A stretch of 64,000 bases of DNA from Hyalangium versicolor (GTDB lineage Bacteria > Myxococcota > Myxococcia > Myxococcales > Myxococcaceae). The translations under genes were made by a program, and so were the position numbers. Each line of letters begins with the position of its first letter. The first letter of the stretch is position 1. The stretch spans positions 1-64,000 of the forward strand of contig NZ_JAHXBF010000004.1 in assembly GCF_020103695.1 (NCBI RefSeq), given 5' to 3'. The notes beneath the pieces are model-generated. The model was not told the DNA's origin and made no database searches. It saw only the letters and a list, made by a program, of their open reading frames with translations. Below, in pieces: positions 52,945 through 61,459 of this stretch.

Positions 52945-53563
52945 GACTTCGTCCCGGGGCCGCAAATCTCAGGTGAAGCCTACGCCTGAGCTCGAGCTCT
53001 CCACCCACCCGGAGGCCCTGTTCACCCCTGGCCTCAAGGCAACCCAGTTCACGCTCCTGGGCGTGCGAATCGGCGACCCGGCGAGCCGAATCCCGCTCGA
53101 CACCATGAAGAATGCCGGCACGCTCCATATGCCACCGGGTGTCGTCGAGTCTCGCGGGGAGCGGCCCACCACCTTTATCTTCGAGGATGGGCGGAAGGTC
53201 GAGCGCACCTTCGAGCAGACCCTCCAGCTTGCGCTGACCGCCGCCGAGGGCGGCTCAGTGCTGTGCAAGCCAGGAGCCCGGTTCTTGACGAGGCGCGCCA
53301 TCGTCGAGGGCTTCTTGCTCGAGGAGGCCTTGCTTCGCCCCTACCAGTCCCTCCGCCTCGAGGAGTTCCCACTCCGCTTCGGGAAGGTGAGCCGCATCGA
53401 CGAGAACTGGGCGATGGGAGATCTCATGGGGAGCCATTACGTCTACACACCGCGACAGATGATCATCTACTGGAACGCCGACGATCAGAAGATCACCGAG
53501 ATCGGCCTGGGTCCCGCCCTCATCAAGCACCGCAACGAGTTCAGGCGCTACGAGAGGCGATGA
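52904..53563 (+). CDS. Hypothetical cytoplasmic protein
   Basis: 219 residues from ATG 52904, which overlaps the EcsC-like gene by 41 bp in another frame. A GTG at 52973 would avoid the overlap and begin MKPTPELELSTHPEAL, so the start is uncertain. The body (LLGVRIGDPASRIP, TFIFEDGRKVERTFEQ, FPLRFGKVSRIDENWAMGDL, HYVYTPRQMIIYWNADDQKITEIGLGP) has paired strands with a G-D-P signature, as in proteins that track sequence conservation by SMI1-like or DUF folds, but no family can be named. Confidence 0.65.
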   Translation: MPRPGARVPKRPAKTSSRGRKSQVKPTPELELSTHPEALFTPGLKATQFTLLGVRIGDPASRIPLDTMKNAGTLHMPPGVVESRGERPTTFIFEDGRKVERTFEQTLQLALTAAEGGSVLCKPGARFLTRRAIVEGFLLEEALLRPYQSLRLEEFPLRFGKVSRIDENWAMGDLMGSHYVYTPRQMIIYWNADDQKITEIGLGPALIKHRNEFRRYERR

Positions 53564-53577
53564 GCTCCTGCTCGTCG

Positions 53578-55188
53578 CTAGCCGCCGCGGGCCTCGCCTG
53601 AGCGCTCCGGCTGCCCGTGGAGAGCCGCGTGCGCCAGTTGCCTCGGGAGCACCACGTGGAAGGTGCTGCCCTCGCCCGGATGGCCGCTCGACTCCGCCCA
53701 GATGCGCCCGCCATGGCGCTCGACAATTCCACGGGTGATGGTCAACCCCAGCCCCAAGCCTCCATATGAGATGCCGTGCGCCCGGCCGAACCGCTCGAAG
53801 ATGTGGCGGAGCTTCTCGGGCGGAATGCCCAGCCCGTGATCCCTGACGGTGAAGTGGATGCGCTCCCCCTCCTCTCGGGCCTCCACGACGATGGCTCCGC
53901 CGTCCGGTGAGTAGCGCAGAGCATTGGAGAGCAGGTTCGTGAACACCTGATCCAGTCGCTCCCGGTCCCCGGACAGCACCAGCCCCTCGGGAACCTTCAG
54001 CTGGATGCGCCGCTCCTCCTGGAAGGGCTGGAGGTGCTCGACCACCTCGGAGATCAGCTCACCCAGGTCCACCCGGCTCGGCTCCAGATACATCTCTCCC
54101 CGTTGGAGCTTGCTCACGTCCAGCAGGTTCTCCACCAGCTTCGCCATCCGGTCCACGCTGCGAGCCAGCCCATGGAGCGCTCGCTCCACCCCGCCGTTCA
54201 TGCCGTCTCCGCCCCGCTGCCGCACCAGATAGACGAAGCTGCGCGCCGCCTGCAGGGGCGTGCGCAGCTCGTGCGCGGCCATGGTGAGGAAGACGTCCTT
54301 GGCCTCGCCCGCCGCGCGTAGCGCCTCGATGGCTCGCCGGCTGTCGTCAATGTCCGTGGCGGTGACGATCCACCCGGTGAGCACGCCGGGCTCCTCCAAC
54401 TCCGGGAGCATGCGGCCCAGGAACCACCGGTAGGCACCGTCCCGGTTGCGCCGCAGCCGGTACTCCACCTCCGTGGGCTGCCCCGTCCGGTGCGCGCGGT
54501 TCCGCGCGTCGCGCGCCCGCTCCAAGTCCTCGGGGTGAAAGACGCCGTCGATCATGTCCCACTGCCGGCCCTGCTCGGGGCTGAGGCCCGCGTACTCCAG
54601 CCAGCACCGGTTGGTGTAGGTGATGGCCCCGTCCGGAAGCATGGCCCAGACGAACAGCGGCAGCGCGTCCACCAGCGTGCGGAAGCGCAGCTCGCTCTGG
54701 CGGGCGAGCATCCGGCGCTCCAACTGCCAGAGCGCGGACTCCTGCCGGTGGAGCCGCTGCTGCTGGAGGTACAGCGCCACGAAGACCTCCACCTTCCAGC
54801 GCAGCACATCCGGATTGAAGGGCTTCACCACGTAGTCCGCCGCGCCGTGCTCGTAGCCGTGGACCAGGTCCGCCTCCTCGCGGCTGTGGGCGGTGAGGAA
54901 GATGATGGGCGTGTAGCGGGAGCGCTGCCGCTGGCGGATCAGCCGGGCCGTCTCGAAGCCATCCATGTCCGGCATCTGCACATCCAGCAGGATGACGGCG
55001 AAGTCCTCGCGCAGCAGGTGACGCAGCGCTTCCTGTCCCGAGGAGGCCTGGACGAGCCGCTGACCGAGCGGTTCCAGGATGGCCTCCAGCGCGAGCAGGT
55101 TCGACGGGTGGTCGTCCACCAGCAGGATGCGGGTGGTGAGCGGTTCGGCTTGGGGAGTGAACTGGGGCATGGTGAAGCTGCCTTCCAT
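53578..55188 (-). CDS. REC-PAS-histidine kinase
   Basis: 536 residues, cytoplasmic. The receiver domain (about 20-135) has phospho-acceptor D69 ([13 protein letters not shown]) and a Lys in VVKPF. A PAS domain with PAC region follows (about 170-295; [18 protein letters not shown]...[15 protein letters not shown]). Then HisKA ([15 protein letters not shown]) and HATPase ([29 protein letters not shown]) domains. This receiver-first design suggests a phosphorelay relay kinase. ATG 55188 has AGGAGG 9 bases upstream; 55194 is also possible. Confidence 0.92.
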   Translation of the reverse strand: MEGSFTMPQFTPQAEPLTTRILLVDDHPSNLLALEAILEPLGQRLVQASSGQEALRHLLREDFAVILLDVQMPDMDGFETARLIRQRQRSRYTPIIFLTAHSREEADLVHGYEHGAADYVVKPFNPDVLRWKVEVFVALYLQQQRLHRQESALWQLERRMLARQSELRFRTLVDALPLFVWAMLPDGAITYTNRCWLEYAGLSPEQGRQWDMIDGVFHPEDLERARDARNRAHRTGQPTEVEYRLRRNRDGAYRWFLGRMLPELEEPGVLTGWIVTATDIDDSRRAIEALRAAGEAKDVFLTMAAHELRTPLQAARSFVYLVRQRGGDGMNGGVERALHGLARSVDRMAKLVENLLDVSKLQRGEMYLEPSRVDLGELISEVVEHLQPFQEERRIQLKVPEGLVLSGDRERLDQVFTNLLSNALRYSPDGGAIVVEAREEGERIHFTVRDHGLGIPPEKLRHIFERFGRAHGISYGGLGLGLTITRGIVERHGGRIWAESSGHPGEGSTFHVVLPRQLAHAALHGQPERSGEARGG

Positions 55189-55317
55189 GGCCATCCGCCT
55201 CCTGCTGTCCGGTGATGCGAGGTCTGCCTTGAGGTCCAACTGGGTAACGCTGGGCAACGTGTGGATTTCCCCAGGCCCCCTGCCTGTCTCGCAGGCGGAC
55301 GTCGAAGATGCCGCCCG

Positions 55318-55932
55318 TCACACCTCGCTGGGAGCAGCGAGGTGGGCCATCAGTTCGCTCAGCCGCTCGATGCGCGCGTCTCCGTCCAACCCCAGTCCCA
55401 CGAAGCGCACCCCCGCCGCGCCCGCCGCACCCCGGTCATAGCGCGAATCCCCCACCATCAGCGCCTCGCCAGCCGCCGCGCGCACCCGCTCCAACGCGTA
55501 GAGTACCAGATCCGGCGCGGGCTTCGAGTGGGGCACGAGATCCGAGCACGCCACGCACTCGAAGCAGTCCGACAGGCGCGCAGACTCCAGCAGTGTAGCG
55601 GCCAGCGGCGACGCCGTGTTCGTCACCACCGCCCGCCGCAGGCCTCGCGCGCCCAGGGACTCCAACAGCGGCCGCGCCTCCGGGTTCACCCAGACGTGCT
55701 CCGCATAGCGAGGGAACTGCTCGAAGTAGAAGCGATCCAGCTCGTCGGGCGTACAGCGCAGCCCGAAGACGCGCACGTCCGCATCCGTGCCCTGGCCGAA
55801 GGTGGGACGGAACTCCTCTCGCGTCACGGGGCTGCCGCGGAAGTGCTCTCCCGCGGCGGCCACCACGTGCGCCCACGCTTCCTCGCTCTTGAGGAGGACG
55901 CCGTCCATGTCGAAGAGGACCGCGCTCAGCAC
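55318..55932 (-). CDS. HAD-superfamily phosphatase (phosphoglycolate-phosphatase-like)
   Basis: 204 residues. Motif I is [11 protein letters not shown] (nucleophile D8 and D10), motif II is VVTNTAS, the Lys is in HSKPAPD, and motif IV is [13 protein letters not shown] helical cap lies between motif I and II (about 15-80), as in the PGP/beta-phosphoglucomutase group. Substrate not predictable. It starts 4 bp after the thioredoxin gene. Confidence 0.9.
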   Translation of the reverse strand: MLSAVLFDMDGVLLKSEEAWAHVVAAAGEHFRGSPVTREEFRPTFGQGTDADVRVFGLRCTPDELDRFYFEQFPRYAEHVWVNPEARPLLESLGARGLRRAVVTNTASPLAATLLESARLSDCFECVACSDLVPHSKPAPDLVLYALERVRAAAGEALMVGDSRYDRGAAGAAGVRFVGLGLDGDARIERLSELMAHLAAPSEV

Positions 55933-55936
55933 GCGA

Positions 55937-56320
55937 TCAGGCCTTGGGAGGCTCCTGCGCCGCGCGCTTGGCCTCCACCTCTCGGCGCACCTCGTCCATG
56001 TCCAGCGCGCGCACCTTGGAGATCAGATCCTCCAGCACCGCGGCCGGCAGGGCGCCCGCCTGCTCGAACAGCAGGATGCCGTCCCGGAACACCATCAGCG
56101 TGGGGATGGAGCGGATCTCGAACGCGCCGGACAGCTCCTGCTGATCGTCCGTGTCGATCTTCCCGAAGGTGATGTCCGCGTGCTTCGCGGAGACCTGCTC
56201 GTAGATGGGGGCAAATGCCCGGCACGGCCCGCACCACGAGGCCCACCAGTCGAGCAGGACGATGCCCTGCTTGCCCACCGTATCCTTGAAGTTGTCCTTG
56301 CTGATTTCCATCGTCGCCAT
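55937..56320 (-). CDS. Thioredoxin with C-terminal extension
   Basis: 127 residues. The active site is WASWCGPCR, with redox Cys30 and Cys33; the cis-Pro is in SIPTLMVF. A helix-rich extension of about 20 residues follows (RALDMDEVRREVEAKRAAQEPP). Cytoplasmic. It lies between FKBP and HAD genes on the same strand and was probably cotranscribed with both. Confidence 0.92.
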   Translation of the reverse strand: MATMEISKDNFKDTVGKQGIVLLDWWASWCGPCRAFAPIYEQVSAKHADITFGKIDTDDQQELSGAFEIRSIPTLMVFRDGILLFEQAGALPAAVLEDLISKVRALDMDEVRREVEAKRAAQEPPKA

Positions 56321-56368
56321 GTTGGCCTCGCTCTCGGAGCGGCCCGAAACTCCGGGCCGACACCACTG

Positions 56369-56692
56369 CTACTTCACTTCCAGCAGCTCCACCTCGAAGA
56401 CGAGCGTGGAGTTGGGGGGAATGACCGGCGGGAAGCCGCGCGACCCATAGCCCATCTCCGGGGGGATGGTGAGCTTGCGCAGCCCTCCCACCTTCATGCC
56501 CGCCACGCCCTTGTCCCACCCCTGGATGACCTGCCCGGCCCCGAGCCGGAAGGAGAAGCCCTCTTTCCGATCCCGGCTGCTGTCGAACTTCGAGCCGTTG
56601 GTGAGCGTGCCCACGTAGTGCACCGTCACCGTCTTGCCAGCCGTCGCCTCGGCGCCGGTGCCCACCTTCAAGTCATCCACCTGCAAGCTCAT
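56369..56692 (-). CDS. FKBP-type peptidyl-prolyl cis-trans isomerase
   Basis: 107 residues, the single-domain FKBP size. [38 protein letters not shown], and [26 protein letters not shown] are the full family signature with the drug- and proline-binding residues. No signal peptide, so it acts in the cytoplasm. AGGAGG precedes ATG 56692. First gene of the FKBP-thioredoxin-HAD cluster. Confidence 0.95.
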   Translation of the reverse strand: MSLQVDDLKVGTGAEATAGKTVTVHYVGTLTNGSKFDSSRDRKEGFSFRLGAGQVIQGWDKGVAGMKVGGLRKLTIPPEMGYGSRGFPPVIPPNSTLVFEVELLEVK

Positions 56693-56770
56693 TCACGGGC
56701 CTCCTGGGAAATAGGGAACAAAGCCCACCTTAACGCGCCCTGGGGGCGCGCGCTGCTTTAGATAAAGAAC

Positions 56771-56806
56771 GGCGCGGCACCCTGTTGACTTTGGGGATGC
56801 CGCGCC
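56771..56806 (-). terminator. Intrinsic terminator of the outer-membrane barrel gene
   Basis: GGCGCGGCA (56771-56779) and TGCCGCGCC (56798-56806) pair perfectly. On the minus strand the stem is followed by GTTCTTTATCT, a T-rich tract. It lies 28 bp after the gene stop at 56835. Confidence 0.75.
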
Positions 56807-56834
56807 GCGTGGACATGTCCTGAGTCGAACCTGG

Positions 56835-57908
56835 TTAGAACGTACCGCCGATGTTCAGGGTACCGGAGTAACGGCCGTTCTCGTTCAGGCCCGCATCGAC
56901 ACCCGTGGCGAAGTTCTGGTCGAACAGGAAGTTGTAGTTCGCCCGGAGATCCGCGGTGAAGTCACCGATGTGGGTGCGCAGACCGGCGCCCACCGGCACG
57001 TTGCCCACCATGTCGTCATCGAAGCCCGCCGCAGCGCCACGGAAGTTGTAGTCGCTGAAGCCAATGCCACCCAGCACGTACGGCTGCACCGGAGCGGCAC
57101 CCAGGCCGAACGTCAGAGCTGCCTGGCCACCGTTGCGAACCAGGTCGGGGCCACTGGTCGCGCCACCGCCGATGGCGGTATCCAGGTTGTTCACGGCGCC
57201 GCTGTAGCCCAGCTCGATGCCAAACACCTTGGAGGGCTTGATGGCCGCCGTCACGCCGTAGGCAGGACCCGGGTTGATCTCAGGAGCCAGAGCGCCGGTG
57301 TAACCCTCCACACCGCCGCCCACCATCACGGTAAGGCCGCGCATGTTCGCCTTGGACTCCTTCTTCACGTTCTTGTCGCTCTCGGTGATCGGAGTGAAGG
57401 CACCGGTGGCCGGCTCCGGGTTCACCACCACGGTGGTGGAGGACGGCGGAGCCACCTCGGGCTGCGGTGTCACCTCAGGCTGACGCAGAGGCTCGGTCTG
57501 GTAGCCGCTACCGCCCGAACCGATGCTGGAGCTGCCCAGGTCAGGGGTCAGATTGCTCTGATCGATGGAGCCGCTACCGCCCGTGCCGCTCTTCACCGGC
57601 TGGCAGCGCAGGAGCATGTCGCTGCTGGACTGACCGGCCGTACCACTCCCGCCGAGCCCCTGGTCGACCTTGGACTTCTCGTCGACGGTCAGGCTCTTGT
57701 CCATCCCGGCCTGTCCGCTGCCGCCGATGGACTCATCCACGGGCTGGGTCTCGATGACGGCCTGGCGCTGATCGCCAACCGCCTGCGAGTCCAAGCTCGC
57801 CTGCGTGTCATTCATCTTGCTTCCCGGTGGGCAGTCCTTGTCGTTCGCAAGAGCCACGCCGCCGTAGAGGAGCGCCGCGACAGCGCCCACGAGAATCTTC
57901 GTCTTCAT
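56835..57908 (-). CDS. Outer-membrane beta-barrel protein with Gly-rich linker
   Basis: 357 residues. A signal peptide ends at ALAN (about residue 22). Residues about 25-150 form a low-complexity linker with four (I/L/T)GGSG or SGGSG motifs at roughly 30-residue intervals and two isolated Cys (KDCPPG, LLRCQP). Residues about 190-357 show eight or so amphipathic strands (GLTVMVGGGVEGYTG, GIELGYSGAVNN, AALTFGLGAAPVQPYVLGGIGFSD, FTADLRANYNFLF, and LNIGGTF with terminal Phe), the hallmark of an OmpA/OprF-size barrel. GGAGGG precedes ATG 57908. A terminator follows. Confidence 0.85.
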   Translation of the reverse strand: MKTKILVGAVAALLYGGVALANDKDCPPGSKMNDTQASLDSQAVGDQRQAVIETQPVDESIGGSGQAGMDKSLTVDEKSKVDQGLGGSGTAGQSSSDMLLRCQPVKSGTGGSGSIDQSNLTPDLGSSSIGSGGSGYQTEPLRQPEVTPQPEVAPPSSTTVVVNPEPATGAFTPITESDKNVKKESKANMRGLTVMVGGGVEGYTGALAPEINPGPAYGVTAAIKPSKVFGIELGYSGAVNNLDTAIGGGATSGPDLVRNGGQAALTFGLGAAPVQPYVLGGIGFSDYNFRGAAAGFDDDMVGNVPVGAGLRTHIGDFTADLRANYNFLFDQNFATGVDAGLNENGRYSGTLNIGGTF

Positions 57909-57921
57909 CCAAACCCTCCGT

Positions 57922-57937
57922 TGTCGGTTGACCGACA
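57922..57937. promoter_or_regulatory. Perfect palindrome in the leader of the barrel gene
   Basis: TGTCGGT-tg-ACCGACA, 14 to 29 bases before ATG 57908. The 2-base centre is too short for a good RNA hairpin loop, so a protein-binding DNA site is more likely. Confidence 0.45.
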
Positions 57938-58025
57938 TGAAGGTTGTCGCCGCCAGGACATCCGGCAAGGACCGGTCCAGCGATCAGGGGGCGCCAGAGC
58001 CCCCGCGCGGGGAGCAGCCAGCCAT

Positions 58026-58059
58026 GCAGCTTCGTGGAAACACGCGCTTGTGAAGCTGC
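58026..58059. other. Hairpin between NAD synthetase and barrel genes
   Basis: GCAGCTTC (58026-58033) pairs with GAAGCTGC (58052-58059) across 18 bases. It could end the nadE transcript (no T-run) or mark the barrel promoter region. Confidence 0.35.
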
Positions 58060-58097
58060 TTCGGGGCTTGCCGTTTCGAGCCGGCGGAATGGATGCG

Positions 58098-59990
58098 TTA
58101 CGCCTTCTTCGTCCACTCGGAGCCGGTGACCACGGGCAGTTGCAGGGCGCGCTCGCGATCCAGGTCCAGGTTGCCGATGTGCAGAGACAGCGGCGACTGG
58201 ACCCACTTGTAGATGGACTGGAGGAAGAGCCGGACGAACTTCTCCACGTAGCCCTGGAGCCGCGCGGGTTCGACTTCGGGGAACATCGCGGTGAGGGCCT
58301 GCACCAGCTCGGCGGGCACCAGCTTCTCTCCGGCGAAGAGGTAGAAGCACGCGTCCAGGATGGGGAAGGGCATCAGCTCTTCCTCACCCACCTGGTTGTG
58401 CGCCAGCTCCGGACCCGCGGGCTTGGCCAGCACCTTCTTGATGCCCTCGGAGCCCGTCTTCTCCTGAAGGTAGTCCAGCAGGTACATGACCACCGTCTTG
58501 GGCACGTTGGCGATCACGGCCAGCGCGCCCATCAGGTCTCCACCGATGGTGGTGTAGCCCACCGCCTTCTCGCTCATGTTCCCCGTCTGGAGGAACAGGC
58601 CACCGCACGAGTTGGACCAGTTCCACATGCGCTGGGCGCGCAAGCGGGCCTGGATGTTCTGCTCGGTGATGGGAGTGACAGCCTGATCCCCCAACATCTG
58701 CTTCACCACGTTGAGCTCGCGATCGAAGGCCTCCTCGATGGGGACGACCTGGAACGGGACACCCAGCTCGCGGGTGATGGTCTCCGCGGCCTCGCGGGTG
58801 GCATCGCTGGAGTAGCGGCTGGGCATGTAGAAGGCCCGCAGCAATGAGCCCGGGTTGTCCGGGCGCGCCCGCTTCGCGTACCGGTGGGCGATCAGCAGCG
58901 TCAGCAGCGAGTCCCGCCCACCTGACAGGGCGATGCCGATGACCTTGAAGGCACGCGTCTTCTCGAAGTAGTCGCCCACGCCCTGCGCCAGCGCGTCCAG
59001 CAGGTCCTCGCACAGGGCCTCGCGGGCGGGGCGGCGCTGATCCGGGCCGGGCAGGAAGAAGCTGCGGTGCGGAGGCACGGGGTAGGTGAGCTTCTCGCGC
59101 CGGCTCTTGAAGACGCCCGTGCAGTCCAGCGTGGGAACCAGCGCGCCGCCGCGGCCCAGCCACGCCTGCCGGTCATCGCGCCAGGTGGTGTTCTCCGAGC
59201 GCAGGCGCATGGTGCGATCCAGATCCACCACCGCCGTGGCGTAGCCCTCCTGGAAGCGAGGCGTCTCCTGGATGTGGCGGCCGTTCTGGTTCAGGAAGCC
59301 GCCGCCGTCGAAGATGATGCCGTCATTGCTGCCCAGCGCGTTCGCGTAGGCGATGGTGCATTGGTGGTCCGCGGCGCGCGTGGCGAGCAATTCCCGGCGC
59401 GTGTCCACGAAGCCCAGGCGGAAGGGCGAGGCGGACAGGTTGACCACCAGTTCCCCGCCCGAGTACGTGCGCCGCCGCTGGGGCCCGTCCGCGCTCCAGA
59501 TGTCCTCACAGACCTCGGGGGCCAGCACGCCGAAGTCGAAGCGGAACAGATAGTCGCCCAGCGGCACGCCGCGGTGGACCTCGGCCATTCCCGGGTAGCC
59601 GCGCGACCAGGTGCGACCCTCGTAGAAGATGTTGTAGGTGGGCAGCTTCTCCTTGGGCACCAGCCCCAGCACCTTGCCGCTGGCCACGATGGCCGCGCAG
59701 TTGAGCCGCAGGCCTTGATGCGCCACCGCCACGCCCAGGGCGAAGACGGTGGGCAGCGCCGCTGTCTCGTGCGTGAAGCGCTCCAGCTCCGGCCACTGGT
59801 GCTCGATGAAGCCCTGCCACTGGATGAGGTCCTCGGCCGGGTAGCCGCCGATCAGCTGCTCCTGGAACAGCCCCACGGTGACGTCCTCGGCCGCCATCTT
59901 CTTCGCCAGCGTGAGCGCCCGATCCACGTTGCGCGAGAAGGCGCCCACCGTGGTGTTGATGCTGGCGATCCCAACCTTGACGAGCCGCAT
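58098..59990 (-). CDS. nadE: Glutamine-dependent NAD+ synthetase
   Basis: 630 residues. The N-terminal carbon-nitrogen hydrolase (glutaminase) domain carries Glu (QEQLIGGYPAEDL), Lys (PKEKLPTYNIFYEGR) and Cys (APEVCEDIW). The C-terminal synthetase domain has the ATP-pyrophosphatase P-loop SGGRDS (usual form SGGxDS), then GNMSEKAVGYTTIGGD and KPAGPELAHNQVGEEEL. It aminates nicotinate adenine dinucleotide to NAD+ (EC 6.3.5.1) using glutamine. AAGGGG lies about 11 bases before ATG 59990. The Lon-domain gene lies upstream on the same strand (81 bp). Confidence 0.95.
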   Translation of the reverse strand: MRLVKVGIASINTTVGAFSRNVDRALTLAKKMAAEDVTVGLFQEQLIGGYPAEDLIQWQGFIEHQWPELERFTHETAALPTVFALGVAVAHQGLRLNCAAIVASGKVLGLVPKEKLPTYNIFYEGRTWSRGYPGMAEVHRGVPLGDYLFRFDFGVLAPEVCEDIWSADGPQRRRTYSGGELVVNLSASPFRLGFVDTRRELLATRAADHQCTIAYANALGSNDGIIFDGGGFLNQNGRHIQETPRFQEGYATAVVDLDRTMRLRSENTTWRDDRQAWLGRGGALVPTLDCTGVFKSRREKLTYPVPPHRSFFLPGPDQRRPAREALCEDLLDALAQGVGDYFEKTRAFKVIGIALSGGRDSLLTLLIAHRYAKRARPDNPGSLLRAFYMPSRYSSDATREAAETITRELGVPFQVVPIEEAFDRELNVVKQMLGDQAVTPITEQNIQARLRAQRMWNWSNSCGGLFLQTGNMSEKAVGYTTIGGDLMGALAVIANVPKTVVMYLLDYLQEKTGSEGIKKVLAKPAGPELAHNQVGEEELMPFPILDACFYLFAGEKLVPAELVQALTAMFPEVEPARLQGYVEKFVRLFLQSIYKWVQSPLSLHIGNLDLDRERALQLPVVTGSEWTKKA

Positions 59991-60071
59991 TCGTGCAAGT
60001 CCCCTTCGAGGATGTCCGCCCTCAGCAGACGCCCGGAGGGACACGGACGCAAGTCCTTCGCAGGGGGCAGC

Positions 60072-60728
60072 TCAGTTCAGCAGGCCTGGAGGCCGCAGGG
60101 GCTGAAGCCGGCCGATGAGTTCCCCTACTTCTTCAATCACCGACAGGAGCCGCTGGCGCACGTTCAACTCGAGCAACATCTGCTGGCGCCGTTCGGGCTC
60201 GGGAATGATGGCCGCGGCCACCACGTCCGCCAGCGTGCCTCCCGTAGCCTTGGCCACCGCGGGCAGCAGCCCCTCGGAGAACGAGGGCGGCACCCGGCCC
60301 GCCAGCTCCAGTACGGCCTGCCGGAGCTGCTCTTCCTCCGGGCCATGGTACGGGCCGTCCGGTAGCAGTTCGACCCGCGCCTCACGGTACAGGTGCTCTG
60401 CGGGCAGCTCGCTGAGCAGGCGTGCGCGACACACACCCTGGAGGAGGATGTTGTAGCGGCCGTCCTCGAGTTCCTCCTCCCAGGCAATGAGGCCCACGCA
60501 CATCATCCGTTGCATTGTGGGCCGGCCCGCGTAGTGAGACTCCCAGCCGGGCTCGAGCTGCGCGAGCGCCATGATCCGATCCCCGGAGAGCGCGTCCCGC
60601 ACGAGCTGCCGATACCGGGGCTCGAAGATATGGAGGGGCATGACGGCGTGGGGCAGGAGCACCGCCGAAGGCAGTGGGAAGACCTTCAGTGCCTCTGCGG
60701 ACTGCATGATGCGTTCCTGGACCGTCAT
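60072..60728 (-). CDS. Lon-substrate-binding-domain (LON N-terminal) protein
   Basis: 218 residues. KVFPLPSAVLLPHAVMPLHIFEPRYRQLVRDAL is the start of the LON N-terminal domain, followed by VGLIAWEEELEDGRYNILLQGVCRARLL and a helical C-terminal part (PERRQQMLLELNVRQRLLSVIEEVGEL). No ATPase or protease domain follows, so this is a stand-alone substrate-binding-type protein of unknown job. ATG 60728 has GAGG 8 bases upstream. Divergent from the VTT protein. Confidence 0.9.
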   Translation of the reverse strand: MTVQERIMQSAEALKVFPLPSAVLLPHAVMPLHIFEPRYRQLVRDALSGDRIMALAQLEPGWESHYAGRPTMQRMMCVGLIAWEEELEDGRYNILLQGVCRARLLSELPAEHLYREARVELLPDGPYHGPEEEQLRQAVLELAGRVPPSFSEGLLPAVAKATGGTLADVVAAAIIPEPERRQQMLLELNVRQRLLSVIEEVGELIGRLQPLRPPGLLN

Positions 60729-60855
60729 GAGTTCACCCTCACCGTTCCTTTGTTCATAAGTATGGGTTGCTCCGGTCGCATCCCAATCAAGCGGGCGCTC
60801 CCCGCCACGTATGGCGGTGGAAACCGGCCATGGTTCCGCTAGGGTGCGCCACCAC

Positions 60856-61434
60856 ATGTCGGACATGTCCCCAGCCCCTGCCGTGACCCCTGCTCCCGCC
60901 GAGAAACTCTCCTGGTACCGCCGGTTGTACCTGCGGGTGGAGGCGCTGTCCGCCTCGAAGCATGCCCTGTCGGCCATGCTGCTCGTCTCGGTGATCGACG
61001 GTTCGCTCTTCCCCATCCCACCCTTCGCGCTGCTGGTGCCCATGGTGGTGGCCCAGCCGAAGAAGTGGGTGCGGTACGCGGTGCTGGGTACGGTGGCCAG
61101 CCTCTTCGGAGGGCTGATCGGCTACTGGCTGGGCACTCTCATCCACCAGGGCGCCGTCAGCTGGCTGGACATCGACCTGAACGTGCGAGTGCAGCGCTTC
61201 GGCATCGACGCCACGCTGAGCGAGCTGCTGGGGCAGAACTTCTGGGTGCTGTCGCTGCTGTGCTCCATCCTCCCCACGCCGTTCAAGGTGGTGGCCATCG
61301 GCAGCGGCATTGTGTCGGTGCCGCTGGACCGCTTCTTCCTGGCGGCCGTCATCGGGCGCACGGTGCGCTTCTTCGCGGTGGCCGGGGTGATGCGCTTCGT
61401 GGGGCCCACCGCGCGCAAGTGGCTGCGCGTCTGA
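60856..61434 (+). CDS. YqaA/DedA-like VTT-domain membrane protein
   Basis: 192 residues. After a short N-terminal region, SAMLLVSVIDGSLFPIPPFALLVPMVV begins the membrane part with about four helices; GGLIGYWLG, PTPFKVVAIGSGIVSVPLDRFFLAAVIGRTVRFF are the VTT-domain hallmarks (F-P-x-P and G-x-x-x-G, R). Members are lipid scramblase or transporter-like. ATG 60856 follows AGGGTG 9 bases upstream; an upstream in-frame ATG at 60811 lacks such a site. Convergent with the histidine kinase. Confidence 0.88.
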   Translation: MSDMSPAPAVTPAPAEKLSWYRRLYLRVEALSASKHALSAMLLVSVIDGSLFPIPPFALLVPMVVAQPKKWVRYAVLGTVASLFGGLIGYWLGTLIHQGAVSWLDIDLNVRVQRFGIDATLSELLGQNFWVLSLLCSILPTPFKVVAIGSGIVSVPLDRFFLAAVIGRTVRFFAVAGVMRFVGPTARKWLRV

Positions 61435-61459
61435 CGGAGCCCACGGGCGCTCGCCGCGC

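Noticed and set aside
60729..60855. Possible promoter between the Lon-domain and VTT genes
   Set aside because: TTGATT is present on the minus strand, but no -10 element stands at a proper distance.
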